A stretch of 64,000 nucleotides of DNA from UMGS1370 sp963557065 (lineage in GTDB: Bacteria > Bacillota > Clostridia > Lachnospirales > Lachnospiraceae). The notes under the pieces were generated by a model that was not told the DNA's origin, did no database searches, and saw only the letters and a list, made by a program, of their open reading frames with translations. Position numbers and translations under genes: made by a program. The stretch covers positions 1-64,000 of the forward strand of contig CAUWCT010000042.1 of NCBI GenBank assembly GCA_963557065.1, given 5' to 3'. This document shows positions 17,800 to 24,775 of this stretch, piece by piece (the first letter of the stretch is position 1; the number at the start of each line of letters is the position of its first letter).

Positions 17800-17875
17800 T
17801 AAAAAAGTTTTATTTTTAACAATCTGTTTTTGGAGCAGTGTATGGAATCTGTAAGAAAAAAGAAAATTAGCAATA

Positions 17876-17904
17876 TTGCACAAAAATAAAAAGGATGTTA
17901 TAAT
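17876..17904 (+). promoter_or_regulatory. hflKC promoter
   Basis: TTGCAC (17876-17881) and TATAAT (17899-17904) with 17-bp spacing, 60 bases before hflK. Confidence 0.75.
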
Positions 17905-17964
17905 GGACCTCATCCCACTATTCACAAATTATAATGATTTTAGAGAAAGACAAGGGGGAACAGG

Positions 17965-19284
17965 ATGGATTTATTAATCGTCATTATTATTGTCATGATT
18001 TTTGCAGCCCAGAATGAAAGTCTGGATCTGACGGGCAGAATCAAACAGATGTTTGAAAAGAAACAGAACTCCACAGGCGGTCTGCGCCCGGATGCAGATT
18101 ACGGGAATGTGCGTCCGGCTGACGGGGAAGAGGATGAAAAAGAAGATTCCGGCCAAAAGTCTGATTCTGATTTCAATGATAATTTAGAGTCCGGCTCTAA
18201 AAAGAAGAAAAAAGGAGGAGGCAGAATGAGGGAAGGCGGAAAGAAAAAAGGAAAAGCAGGCTCTGCCCTTCGAGTAGCAGGAATCGGCGCAGCGCTGGTG
18301 ATAGCGTTGTTTTGCGCATGGGATTCCTTCTATATGTTAAATGAAAATACCTATGCGGTAGTCACTACATTTGGAAAACCTTCTGTAGTAAAAACAGCCG
18401 GACTGCATTTCAAAGTTCCCTTTATTCAGAGAGTCCATAAAATCACAAAAAATATTATGGGTATGCCCATTGGATATACGGTGGAAGATGAAGAAGATCC
18501 GGAGGTAAATGAAGATTATCCGGCTACTGTATCCAAAGAATCCGAAATGATTACCAAGGATTTTAACTTTGTAGATGTGGATTTTTACATCGAATATCAG
18601 GTAGTTGACCCGATTCAGGCATTTATTCATGCGGATACGTATCAGGAGATTATCAAAAATCTGGCTCAGTCATACATTCGCGACACAGTGGGAACATACA
18701 ATGTAGATGATGTCATTACTACAGGAAAAAGCGAGATTCAGTCTAAGGTAAAAGAAAAGCTGTCCAATCGTCTGGAACAGGAAAATATCGGCTATGGCAT
18801 TTATAATGTAACGATTCAGGATGCAGAACCGCCCACTGCAGAAGTTACCAATGCGTTTAAGGCTGTGGAAGACGCCAAACAGGGGATGGATACAGCGATT
18901 AACCAGGCTAAGAAATATCAGTCGGAGCAGATTCCCACTGCAAACGCAAAGGCAGATAAGGTGATTCAGGATGCAGAAGCGTATAAACAGGAAAAAATCA
19001 GCGAAGCAACCGGTCAGGCAGCCCGTTTTAATGATTTGTACCAGGAATACAGCAAATATCCTCTGATCACCAAAAAGCGTATGTTTTATGAGGCAATGGA
19101 AGAGGTTCTTCCGGATCTGAAAGTGATTATTAATTCTTCTGACGGAACACAGACGCTGCTTCCTCTGGAACCATTTGCCGCTTCCGGAACCGATACAGGA
19201 ACCAGAATGCCCACAGCGCCGGAACCGTCGCCGCAGCCGGCTGCAGATGGCCAGACTGTACAGAATGGAGGAAATGAATCATGA
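17965..19284 (+). CDS. hflK: HflK-like SPFH/Band 7 protein
   Basis: A 439-residue stomatin/prohibitin-family membrane protein. An amphipathic N-terminal helix and a charged low-complexity linker (about 30-95) precede a membrane segment at about 98-118, then the SPFH domain (AVVTTFGKP, AGLHFKVPFIQRVHKI) and a long Ala/Glu/Gln-rich helix. HflK with HflC forms a large membrane cage that modulates FtsH protease in other bacteria; ftsH is not in this window. A Pro-rich tail ends the protein. The second hydrophobic stretch at residues 1-15 is unusual for HflK. Confidence 0.85.
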   Translation: MDLLIVIIIVMIFAAQNESLDLTGRIKQMFEKKQNSTGGLRPDADYGNVRPADGEEDEKEDSGQKSDSDFNDNLESGSKKKKKGGGRMREGGKKKGKAGSALRVAGIGAALVIALFCAWDSFYMLNENTYAVVTTFGKPSVVKTAGLHFKVPFIQRVHKITKNIMGMPIGYTVEDEEDPEVNEDYPATVSKESEMITKDFNFVDVDFYIEYQVVDPIQAFIHADTYQEIIKNLAQSYIRDTVGTYNVDDVITTGKSEIQSKVKEKLSNRLEQENIGYGIYNVTIQDAEPPTAEVTNAFKAVEDAKQGMDTAINQAKKYQSEQIPTANAKADKVIQDAEAYKQEKISEATGQAARFNDLYQEYSKYPLITKKRMFYEAMEEVLPDLKVIINSSDGTQTLLPLEPFAASGTDTGTRMPTAPEPSPQPAADGQTVQNGGNES

Positions 19285-20159
19285 AGAAACGAATAAAATG
19301 GATTGTCACTCCGCTGATTGCCCTTTCTGCCATTGTCCTGCTTAGTTCCAGTATGGTTACAACTACAGCAAAAGAGTATAAGCTGGTTACTCAGTTTGGA
19401 AAGGTGGTCCGGATCTCTTCTGAACCGGGACTCAGTTTTAAGATTCCGTTTATCCAGGAAGTACAGAGCGTCCCTAAATATAAGATGATTTCCGATTTGG
19501 TTCCCAGCGATGTTACAACAAAAGATAAAAAGGTTATGACAGTAGACAGCTTTGTAATCTGGGATATTGCAGATCCGCTGAAATACCTTACCACCTTAAA
19601 TGCCAGCAAGGAAAATGCCGAGGTCCGCATCAGCAATGTGGTGTATAACTCCATTAAAAATGTGTTGGCAGCAACCAATCAGGAAGATATAATCACAGGA
19701 AGAGACGGCAAGCTGGCATTGACCATTACGGAAAATATCGGAGACGCCCTGGACAGCTATGGAATCCGCATTTATTCTGTAGAAACGAAAAAACTGGATT
19801 TGCCTGATTCCAATAAAGAGAGCGTTTATGCCAGAATGATTTCAGAAAGAAACAACATTGCGGCCGGTTACCAGGCGGATGGTGAGTACGAATCCAAACT
19901 GATCATGAACAAAACAGACCGTACGGTCCGGGAAACCATTGCAAAGGCTAACGCGGATGCAGAAAAGATCAAGGCAGAAGGCGAAGCAGAATACATGAGG
20001 ATTTTGTCTGAAGCATACAACGATGAATCCAAGGCGGATTTTTATAATTATGTCCGTTCCCTGGATGCGCTGAAAGCGTCCATGACAGGAGAAAATAAGA
20101 CAATCGTTCTGGACGGGGACAGTGAACTGGCTCATATCTTAAGCGGAAATATTCAGTAA
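19281..20159 (+). CDS. hflC: HflC-like SPFH/Band 7 protein
   Basis: A 292-residue partner of the preceding protein: one membrane helix (about 8-26), the SPFH domain with YKLVTQFGKVV and PGLSFKIPFIQEVQSVPKY, and a C-terminal helix ending ADFYNYVRSLDALK, a hallmark of HflC. The gene overlaps hflK by four bases (ATGA), so the two are translationally coupled. A MITE is inserted 22 bp after the stop. Confidence 0.88.
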   Translation: MKKRIKWIVTPLIALSAIVLLSSSMVTTTAKEYKLVTQFGKVVRISSEPGLSFKIPFIQEVQSVPKYKMISDLVPSDVTTKDKKVMTVDSFVIWDIADPLKYLTTLNASKENAEVRISNVVYNSIKNVLAATNQEDIITGRDGKLALTITENIGDALDSYGIRIYSVETKKLDLPDSNKESVYARMISERNNIAAGYQADGEYESKLIMNKTDRTVRETIAKANADAEKIKAEGEAEYMRILSEAYNDESKADFYNYVRSLDALKASMTGENKTIVLDGDSELAHILSGNIQ

Positions 20160-20181
20160 AAAAGGTTGGAAGGAGTTTTCA

Positions 20182-20332
20182 GTAACAGTTCAGCCATGCG
20201 AAGATTCAGACAGGAAAACGTGTTGAAAGCTTGTTTTCATAAAGGTTTTCCTGTCTGAATCTTCATAGGGCATACGCCAGACGCTTCTTGTCCGCAGCAG
20301 GCGGGCAAGAAGATGCAAGGCTGAACTGTTAC
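20182..20332. mobile_element. MITE, 151 bp, copy 1
   Basis: Perfect 14-bp terminal inverted repeats, GTAACAGTTCAGCC and GGCTGAACTGTTAC, are flanked by an 8-bp target duplication AGTTTTCA (20174-20181 and 20333-20340). Inside are a perfect 20-bp hairpin (GAAGATTCAGACAGGAAAAC with its complement) and a second hairpin (CTTCTTGTCCGC with GCGGGCAAGAAG), giving a cloverleaf-like fold. It has no coding capacity, so it must be moved in trans. GTAA ends plus 8-bp duplications fit the IS66 family. Confidence 0.92.
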
Positions 20333-20361
20333 AGTTTTCACTCATTTAGGAAAAAAGCATC

Positions 20362-20390
20362 TTGAAATTATAGTGCTTTTATTGTATACT
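20362..20390 (+). promoter_or_regulatory. Promoter of the 6S RNA gene
   Basis: TTGAAA (20362-20367) and TATACT (20385-20390) with exact 17-bp spacing; transcription would start near 20397. Confidence 0.8.
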
Positions 20391-20396
20391 TACTTA

Positions 20397-20635
20397 TGTA
20401 AAAATTATGTGAACTTGTAACACCTGGAATGTTCGACACTCTTACGTATTTGAACCTACACTATGACATCGGGATTCCAATATTTTCAGACGGATGTCGG
20501 GCCTCCTTTGAGTGGATGGCAGAAGCCTGAGTGAGGTTGCCCACCTAGCTTTGCTAGGGGTCAATTAGTAAGAACCGGCATTTTGGGGTTACAAAAGAGG
20601 AAAGCAGCGAGCAATCGCTGCTTTATCTGCTTTTA
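20397..20635 (+). ncRNA. ssrS: 6S RNA
   Basis: A noncoding region with its own promoter and terminator folds into the 6S pattern. The closing stem pairs TTGTAACACC (about 20415) with GGGGTTACAA (about 20586); an inner stem pairs CTTACgtaTTTGAACC with GGGGTCAAttaGTAAG. Segments resemble the E. coli RNA in order: CTGGAATGTTCG (E. coli CUGAGAUGUUCG), GCAGAAGCCT, CACCTAGC-TTT-GCTAGGGGT, and CCGGCATTTTGG (E. coli CGGCAUCUCGG). 6S RNA mimics an open promoter and sequesters sigma-A RNA polymerase. The stem AAAGCAGCGA/TCGCTGCTTT at 20601-20624 terminates it. The mature RNA probably ends near 20595. Confidence 0.85.
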
Positions 20636-20659
20636 CACAAACTTAAGGGGAAAACATTT

Positions 20660-21892
20660 ATGAACAGACAAAAATTCTATTACTACATCTGCTGGGGAAT
20701 TACAGCATTTCTGGTTATAGCAGCCAGTATTGCATTTTGCTTTGTACTGCTCAAATTTGATACAGTAAAAGGCGGTTTTTCCATGCTGGCGGATATTTTG
20801 GCGCCTGTGATTTACGGCGCAGTCATGGCATACCTTTTAACGCCTGTTTACAATCGGTGTGTGGCAAAGACGGAGCCGGTTTTTACAAAATGGATAAAAC
20901 GTGAAAAACGGGGCAAAGCTCTGGCAAAGGGAATTGGAACCTTTGTCAGCGTAGTAGTGCTGATTGTGATTGTAGTCGGATTGTTTTCCATGGTGATTCC
21001 GGAGGTTATCAGGAGCATTCAGAATGCCGTCAACGCCCTGCCGGAAAATATGCGGAATCTGTCTATCTGGATTTCACAGGTTCTGGAGGATAATCCGGAA
21101 GCGGAGCATATTGCAATCAATTCGTTAAACCGTCTGGCAGAGTGGGCCCAGGGCGTATTGGAACCCAATTTAGATAAGATTTTTGGGATTTTAGGCAATC
21201 TTTCCCTGGGGGTTATCAGTCTGATTGTCTGGATAAAAAACCTTTTAATCGGACTGATTGTTATGATCTATCTTTTAAATATTAAAGATCAGTTTGTGGC
21301 TCTGGCAAAGAAGATTGCTTATGGACTTTTTTCCGTAGAATGGGCCAACCGCATTGTAAGGGAAGCCAGATTTATCCACAAGGTATTCGGCGGATTTATT
21401 ATTGGGAAAATTGTGGATTCTCTGATTATCGGAATTATGTGTTTCGTGTGTCTGTCTTTTATGAAGATGCCTTATACGCTGTTAGTCAGCGTGATAGTGG
21501 GAGTTACCAATGTGATCCCGTTTTTCGGACCATTTATCGGTGCAATTCCAAGTGCATTTTTGATTCTTCTGGTAAGCCCCCTTCAGTGCCTGTATTTCCT
21601 GATTTTCATTCTGCTTTTGCAGCAGTTTGATGGAAATATTCTGGGCCCCAAGATTTTGGGTGACTCTACAGGAGTTTCCAGTTTCTGGGTATTATTCTCC
21701 ATTCTGTTGTTTGGCGGCCTGTTTGGATTTGTGGGAATGATCATCGGAGTTCCTACCTTTGCAGTGATTTACCGCTTGATCGGAGATTTCATTAACAGTA
21801 AACTCAGAAAACGGAATCTGTCTGTCCGGACAGATGATTATCAGGAATTAGACTATGTAGAGGAGACGGACAGGAGTTATCGGAAATTATGA
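20660..21892 (+). CDS. AI-2E family transporter / PerM-like membrane protein
   Basis: A 410-residue protein with about eight membrane helices and the family layout: two early helices, a soluble segment (about 100-190), then a C-terminal block with KVFGGFIIGKIVDSLIIG, GVTNVIPFFGPFIGAIPS and FDGNILGPKILGDSTGVSSFWVL. Members include AI-2 exporters, Na+/H+ antiporters and many of unknown substrate, so the cargo cannot be assigned. The next gene overlaps by four bases. Confidence 0.9.
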   Translation: MNRQKFYYYICWGITAFLVIAASIAFCFVLLKFDTVKGGFSMLADILAPVIYGAVMAYLLTPVYNRCVAKTEPVFTKWIKREKRGKALAKGIGTFVSVVVLIVIVVGLFSMVIPEVIRSIQNAVNALPENMRNLSIWISQVLEDNPEAEHIAINSLNRLAEWAQGVLEPNLDKIFGILGNLSLGVISLIVWIKNLLIGLIVMIYLLNIKDQFVALAKKIAYGLFSVEWANRIVREARFIHKVFGGFIIGKIVDSLIIGIMCFVCLSFMKMPYTLLVSVIVGVTNVIPFFGPFIGAIPSAFLILLVSPLQCLYFLIFILLLQQFDGNILGPKILGDSTGVSSFWVLFSILLFGGLFGFVGMIIGVPTFAVIYRLIGDFINSKLRKRNLSVRTDDYQELDYVEETDRSYRKL

Positions 21893-24171
21893 GCAGAAAG
21901 TCATTCATTGTGCGGATAGGGGCAATCCTCTCTCTGGTTCTGGCGCTTATAACGATTATTGTGGTTTTGGAGCCGGAGAGAAAGGAAGAGGGAATTACCA
22001 GGGCGCGGGCAGCTAAGGCAGTGGCTCTTATGATGGAAACCAGAGAGGGAGTGCTTACATATAAGGAAAAGAAAAGGGACTCTTATTTTTCTCAGAAAGA
22101 GCAGAACAACTGGTATGTGCCTTATATGGATTATCTGTATGATAAGGGGATTTTATCAGAAGAGCTGACAAAGCCTACAGCGGAATCTGCCCAAAAGGAA
22201 ATCACCTATGAAGAGGTCAGCCATATGGCTGGAGCTTTTTCAAAACCGCTGGAATCTTCTGTGGGGATGGTCCGAAAAAATAAGGATAATCCCTATCCGG
22301 AGGAAGATTTTTGGAAGATTTATGAGAAACTGTTAAAGGAAACAGGCGCTTTAGACATAGAAGGCGGCGTGGAGATTCTGGAGGTCCTTTTATATGGGAC
22401 GCCGTCCAACATTCAGCCTTCGGAGAGCTGGATGGCTTATACTAGCCAAGGAGATTTTCGATTTGAGGGCCTGGCCCTGGATGCATACATAGACTGCAAA
22501 CTGGAAATTATGGTGCGGGGGCAGGAAATGATAGCTGTCCGCAAATTGATTTCCGAAGATGTGGTGTATGAAAATGTATGGCTGGATGATAGTGGGAGCG
22601 ATACGTTTCAGGTTCATTTAGGCAGTGTCTGCAGAACATTTTCCGGGAAAGGAATTGAAAATCTGGAAGATTTCCGCAACAATCTGGTAGATCTGGAATT
22701 AAAATCCGGAAAATTAGTTAAGATCTCCATTCAGGAGGACCGGATTAAGGGAAAAGTTCTGTCGGTCAGCGATGCCGGGATTGAGATAGAAGGGTACGGA
22801 CTGATCCCGCTGGAAAAAAATTTCCGGGTCCACAAGGTTTACGGAGAGTATAAAGAGATGGAACTTTCAGATATCCTGGTAGGATACGACAATCAGGAAT
22901 TTGTCACCAGCAATGGAAAGCTGTGTGCGGCCTTAATAACCAGAGAGTTTGATGCAGAGCGAATCCGGGTGCTTCTGATGAATACTGGTTTTGAATCGGT
23001 TTTCCATCCATCTGTGACCCTGACTCCGGATACAGATGCAGTGCTTTCTTATGGAAAAAAGGAAAAAAAGTTAAAAGCAGGGGAAAGCCTGACCATTGAA
23101 CCGGGCGGCAAGTATTTAAAGGAAGGCCGGGCGGTTATTACACCGGTGACAAAAGACGGGCAGATCTTGATTTCTTCCATTTCCAGAAGTCAGGGAACTC
23201 CTTCTTACTGCGGAACTATTGAAATTAAAGAAGAACCACAAGGTCTTACCATTGTCAATGACTTATATTTGGAGGATTACTTAAAGAAAGTAGTTCCCAG
23301 TGAGATGCCGGCCAGCTATGAGCTGGAAGCATTAAAAGCACAGGCAGTCTGCGCCAGAACCTATGCTTACCGGCAGATTTTAGGCAACAGCTACAGTCAG
23401 TACGGCGCCCATGTAGATGACAGCACTCGATTTCAGGTGTACAACAACACAGAAGAATTTGCAAAAACCACGAAGGCAGTAACTGCCACTTATGGCCAGA
23501 TGCTGTTTTATGAGGGAAACGCAATAGAGGCATTTTATTTTTCCACATCCTGCGGTCATACAACAGACGGCAGTGCCTGGGGCGGCAGCAAAGCGGCAGC
23601 GCCATATTTGAAGGCCAGGGAGCTGAGAGATCGAAAAGAATGCCTGGATTTGTCCAGCAATGCTGCATTTTCCGAATTTATTAAAAACAAGGATTATCCG
23701 TCCTATGATCAGAGTTATCCCATGTACCGCTGGGAGACAAAGATTTCCGCATCAGATTTGCAGAAAAAAGTGCCGGATATCGGGGAAATTACAAACATGG
23801 AAGTGCTGGAGAGGGGACCTGGAGGCGTAGTTCAAAAGTTAGAGATTCAGGGAACAGAAGGAGAGAAGATTCTGGAAGGACAGAATCCGATTCGCAGCGT
23901 TTTGGGAGATGCGGGTCTGGAGATTGTAAAAAAGGACGGGAATGTCCAGACCGGATTTGCAATTTTGCCAAGTGCTTACATATCTATTGAAAAGAGAACC
24001 AGTACAGACGGCGTTCTGTCATTTTATATTTACGGCGGCGGCTATGGACATGGGGCAGGCATGAGCCAGAACGGAGCGCAGGAGATGGCAAAAGACGGGA
24101 AAGATTATAAAACAATTTTAAATTTCTTTTATGAAGGAACCGACATCAGAGAAGCAGAAGAAAAATCCTGA
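21889..24171 (+). CDS. SpoIID/LytB-domain protein
   Basis: A 760-residue membrane-anchored protein. One helix at about 7-26 is followed by a 400-residue outer region without a recognised domain, then a SpoIID domain (about 440-745): YLEDYLKKVVPSEMPASYELEALKAQAVCARTYA, FYFSTSCGHTTDG, and the C-terminal YGHGAGMSQNGAQEMA. SpoIID is a lytic transglycosylase that cleaves denuded glycan strands in engulfment. This protein is about twice the size of SpoIID, and fusion to a large N-terminal part suggests a vegetative or divergent role. ATGA overlap couples it to the transporter gene. Confidence 0.85.
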   Translation: MSRKSFIVRIGAILSLVLALITIIVVLEPERKEEGITRARAAKAVALMMETREGVLTYKEKKRDSYFSQKEQNNWYVPYMDYLYDKGILSEELTKPTAESAQKEITYEEVSHMAGAFSKPLESSVGMVRKNKDNPYPEEDFWKIYEKLLKETGALDIEGGVEILEVLLYGTPSNIQPSESWMAYTSQGDFRFEGLALDAYIDCKLEIMVRGQEMIAVRKLISEDVVYENVWLDDSGSDTFQVHLGSVCRTFSGKGIENLEDFRNNLVDLELKSGKLVKISIQEDRIKGKVLSVSDAGIEIEGYGLIPLEKNFRVHKVYGEYKEMELSDILVGYDNQEFVTSNGKLCAALITREFDAERIRVLLMNTGFESVFHPSVTLTPDTDAVLSYGKKEKKLKAGESLTIEPGGKYLKEGRAVITPVTKDGQILISSISRSQGTPSYCGTIEIKEEPQGLTIVNDLYLEDYLKKVVPSEMPASYELEALKAQAVCARTYAYRQILGNSYSQYGAHVDDSTRFQVYNNTEEFAKTTKAVTATYGQMLFYEGNAIEAFYFSTSCGHTTDGSAWGGSKAAAPYLKARELRDRKECLDLSSNAAFSEFIKNKDYPSYDQSYPMYRWETKISASDLQKKVPDIGEITNMEVLERGPGGVVQKLEIQGTEGEKILEGQNPIRSVLGDAGLEIVKKDGNVQTGFAILPSAYISIEKRTSTDGVLSFYIYGGGYGHGAGMSQNGAQEMAKDGKDYKTILNFFYEGTDIREAEEKS

Positions 24172-24181
24172 TGGTTCAGCC

Positions 24182-24210
24182 TTGACAGCGATTTGTTCCT
24201 ATGCTATCAT
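24182..24210 (+). promoter_or_regulatory. rpsO promoter
   Basis: TTGACA (24182-24187) and TATCAT (24205-24210) with 17-bp spacing; the start would be near 24217, leaving a leader of about 90 nt before rpsO. Confidence 0.8.
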
Positions 24211-24216
24211 AATCAA

Positions 24217-24309
24217 GTATGAGTAAACGCCGAAACTCAGCCGGCAGGAAGACTCCAACCTCGGCTTGGTTTGCGGTCAGATTTCATTTATTATAAGGAG
24301 GATATTACC
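24217..24309 (+). promoter_or_regulatory. Structured rpsO leader, candidate S15 autoregulatory site
   Basis: CCGAAACTCAGCC (24230-24242) can pair with GGCTTGGTTTGCGG (24263-24276), forming one long hairpin upstream of the AAGGAGG at 24296-24302. Ribosomal protein S15 represses its own translation through leader structures in several bacterial groups, with unrelated folds. No match to a named leader class is claimed. Confidence 0.5.
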
Positions 24310-24576
24310 ATGATTTCTAAGGAAAAGAAAGCAGCTATTATTGCAGAGTACGGCAGAAAGCCGGGAGATACCGGTTCACCGGAAGTTCAGATCGCTATCC
24401 TGACTGCGAGAATTACCGAATTAACCGAGCATTTAAAGAGCAATCCAAAGGATCATCACTCCAGACGCGGTCTGCTGATGATGGTAGGTCAGAGACGCGG
24501 TCTGTTAGACTACTTAAAGAAGACAGATCTGGAAGGTTATCGTGCATTGATCGAAAAGTTAGGCATCAGAAAGTAA
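24310..24576 (+). CDS. rpsO: 30S ribosomal protein S15
   Basis: 88 residues, the usual S15 length. The core GDTGSPEVQIAILTARI, the loop HHSRRGLLMMVGQRRGLLDYL and the C-terminal tyrosine region are intact. It binds 16S rRNA helices 20 to 22 in the platform. ATG 24310 is preceded by AAGGAGG at 8-base spacing. The order rpsO-pnp is widely conserved. Confidence 0.98.
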   Translation: MISKEKKAAIIAEYGRKPGDTGSPEVQIAILTARITELTEHLKSNPKDHHSRRGLLMMVGQRRGLLDYLKKTDLEGYRALIEKLGIRK

Positions 24577-24589
24577 TTTGGCTGCTGTT

Positions 24590-24620
24590 AGGGTGGAGAG
24601 TTTTCTCCGCCCTATATTTG
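24590..24620 (+). terminator. rpsO terminator-like hairpin
   Basis: AGGGTGGAGA pairs with TCTCCGCCCT (one G-U pair), followed by ATATTTG. The weak U tract suggests partial termination, allowing readthrough into pnp. Confidence 0.6.
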
Positions 24621-24648
24621 TTGTAACCGTTTCACAATTCTCTTTTGC

Positions 24649-24729
24649 AAAAGACGTACCGAGACCGCTGACGTATATATGACAGGAAGTTACGGCAGTC
24701 ATGTACAGGTCAGTAGTTTCGGGTCTTTT
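24649..24729 (+). promoter_or_regulatory. Long pnp leader hairpin
   Basis: An 81-nt arm in which AAAAGAC, CCGA, CTGAC and ATGAC on the left pair in order with GTCAT, GTCAG, TCGG and GTCTTTT on the right, around a loop near 24684-24694. It lies 47 bases before the pnp start. In E. coli an RNase III-cleaved stem-loop in the same place mediates PNPase autoregulation; this one could do the same. Confidence 0.65.
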
Positions 24730-24775
24730 ACCGCAGATGAAGAGAGAACATTTTAAGAGTAAAAAGGAGACAAAC

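Noticed and set aside
24174..24182. GGTTCAGCC resembling the MITE terminus after the SpoIID-like gene
   Set aside because: Match is too short and there is no partner end; it overlaps the rpsO promoter.
24219..24296. 25-codon ORF (starting MSKRRNSAG) in the rpsO leader, ATG about 2 nt after the predicted start site
   Set aside because: It would be a leaderless uORF; the sequence is better explained by the leader hairpin, and there is no supporting signal.
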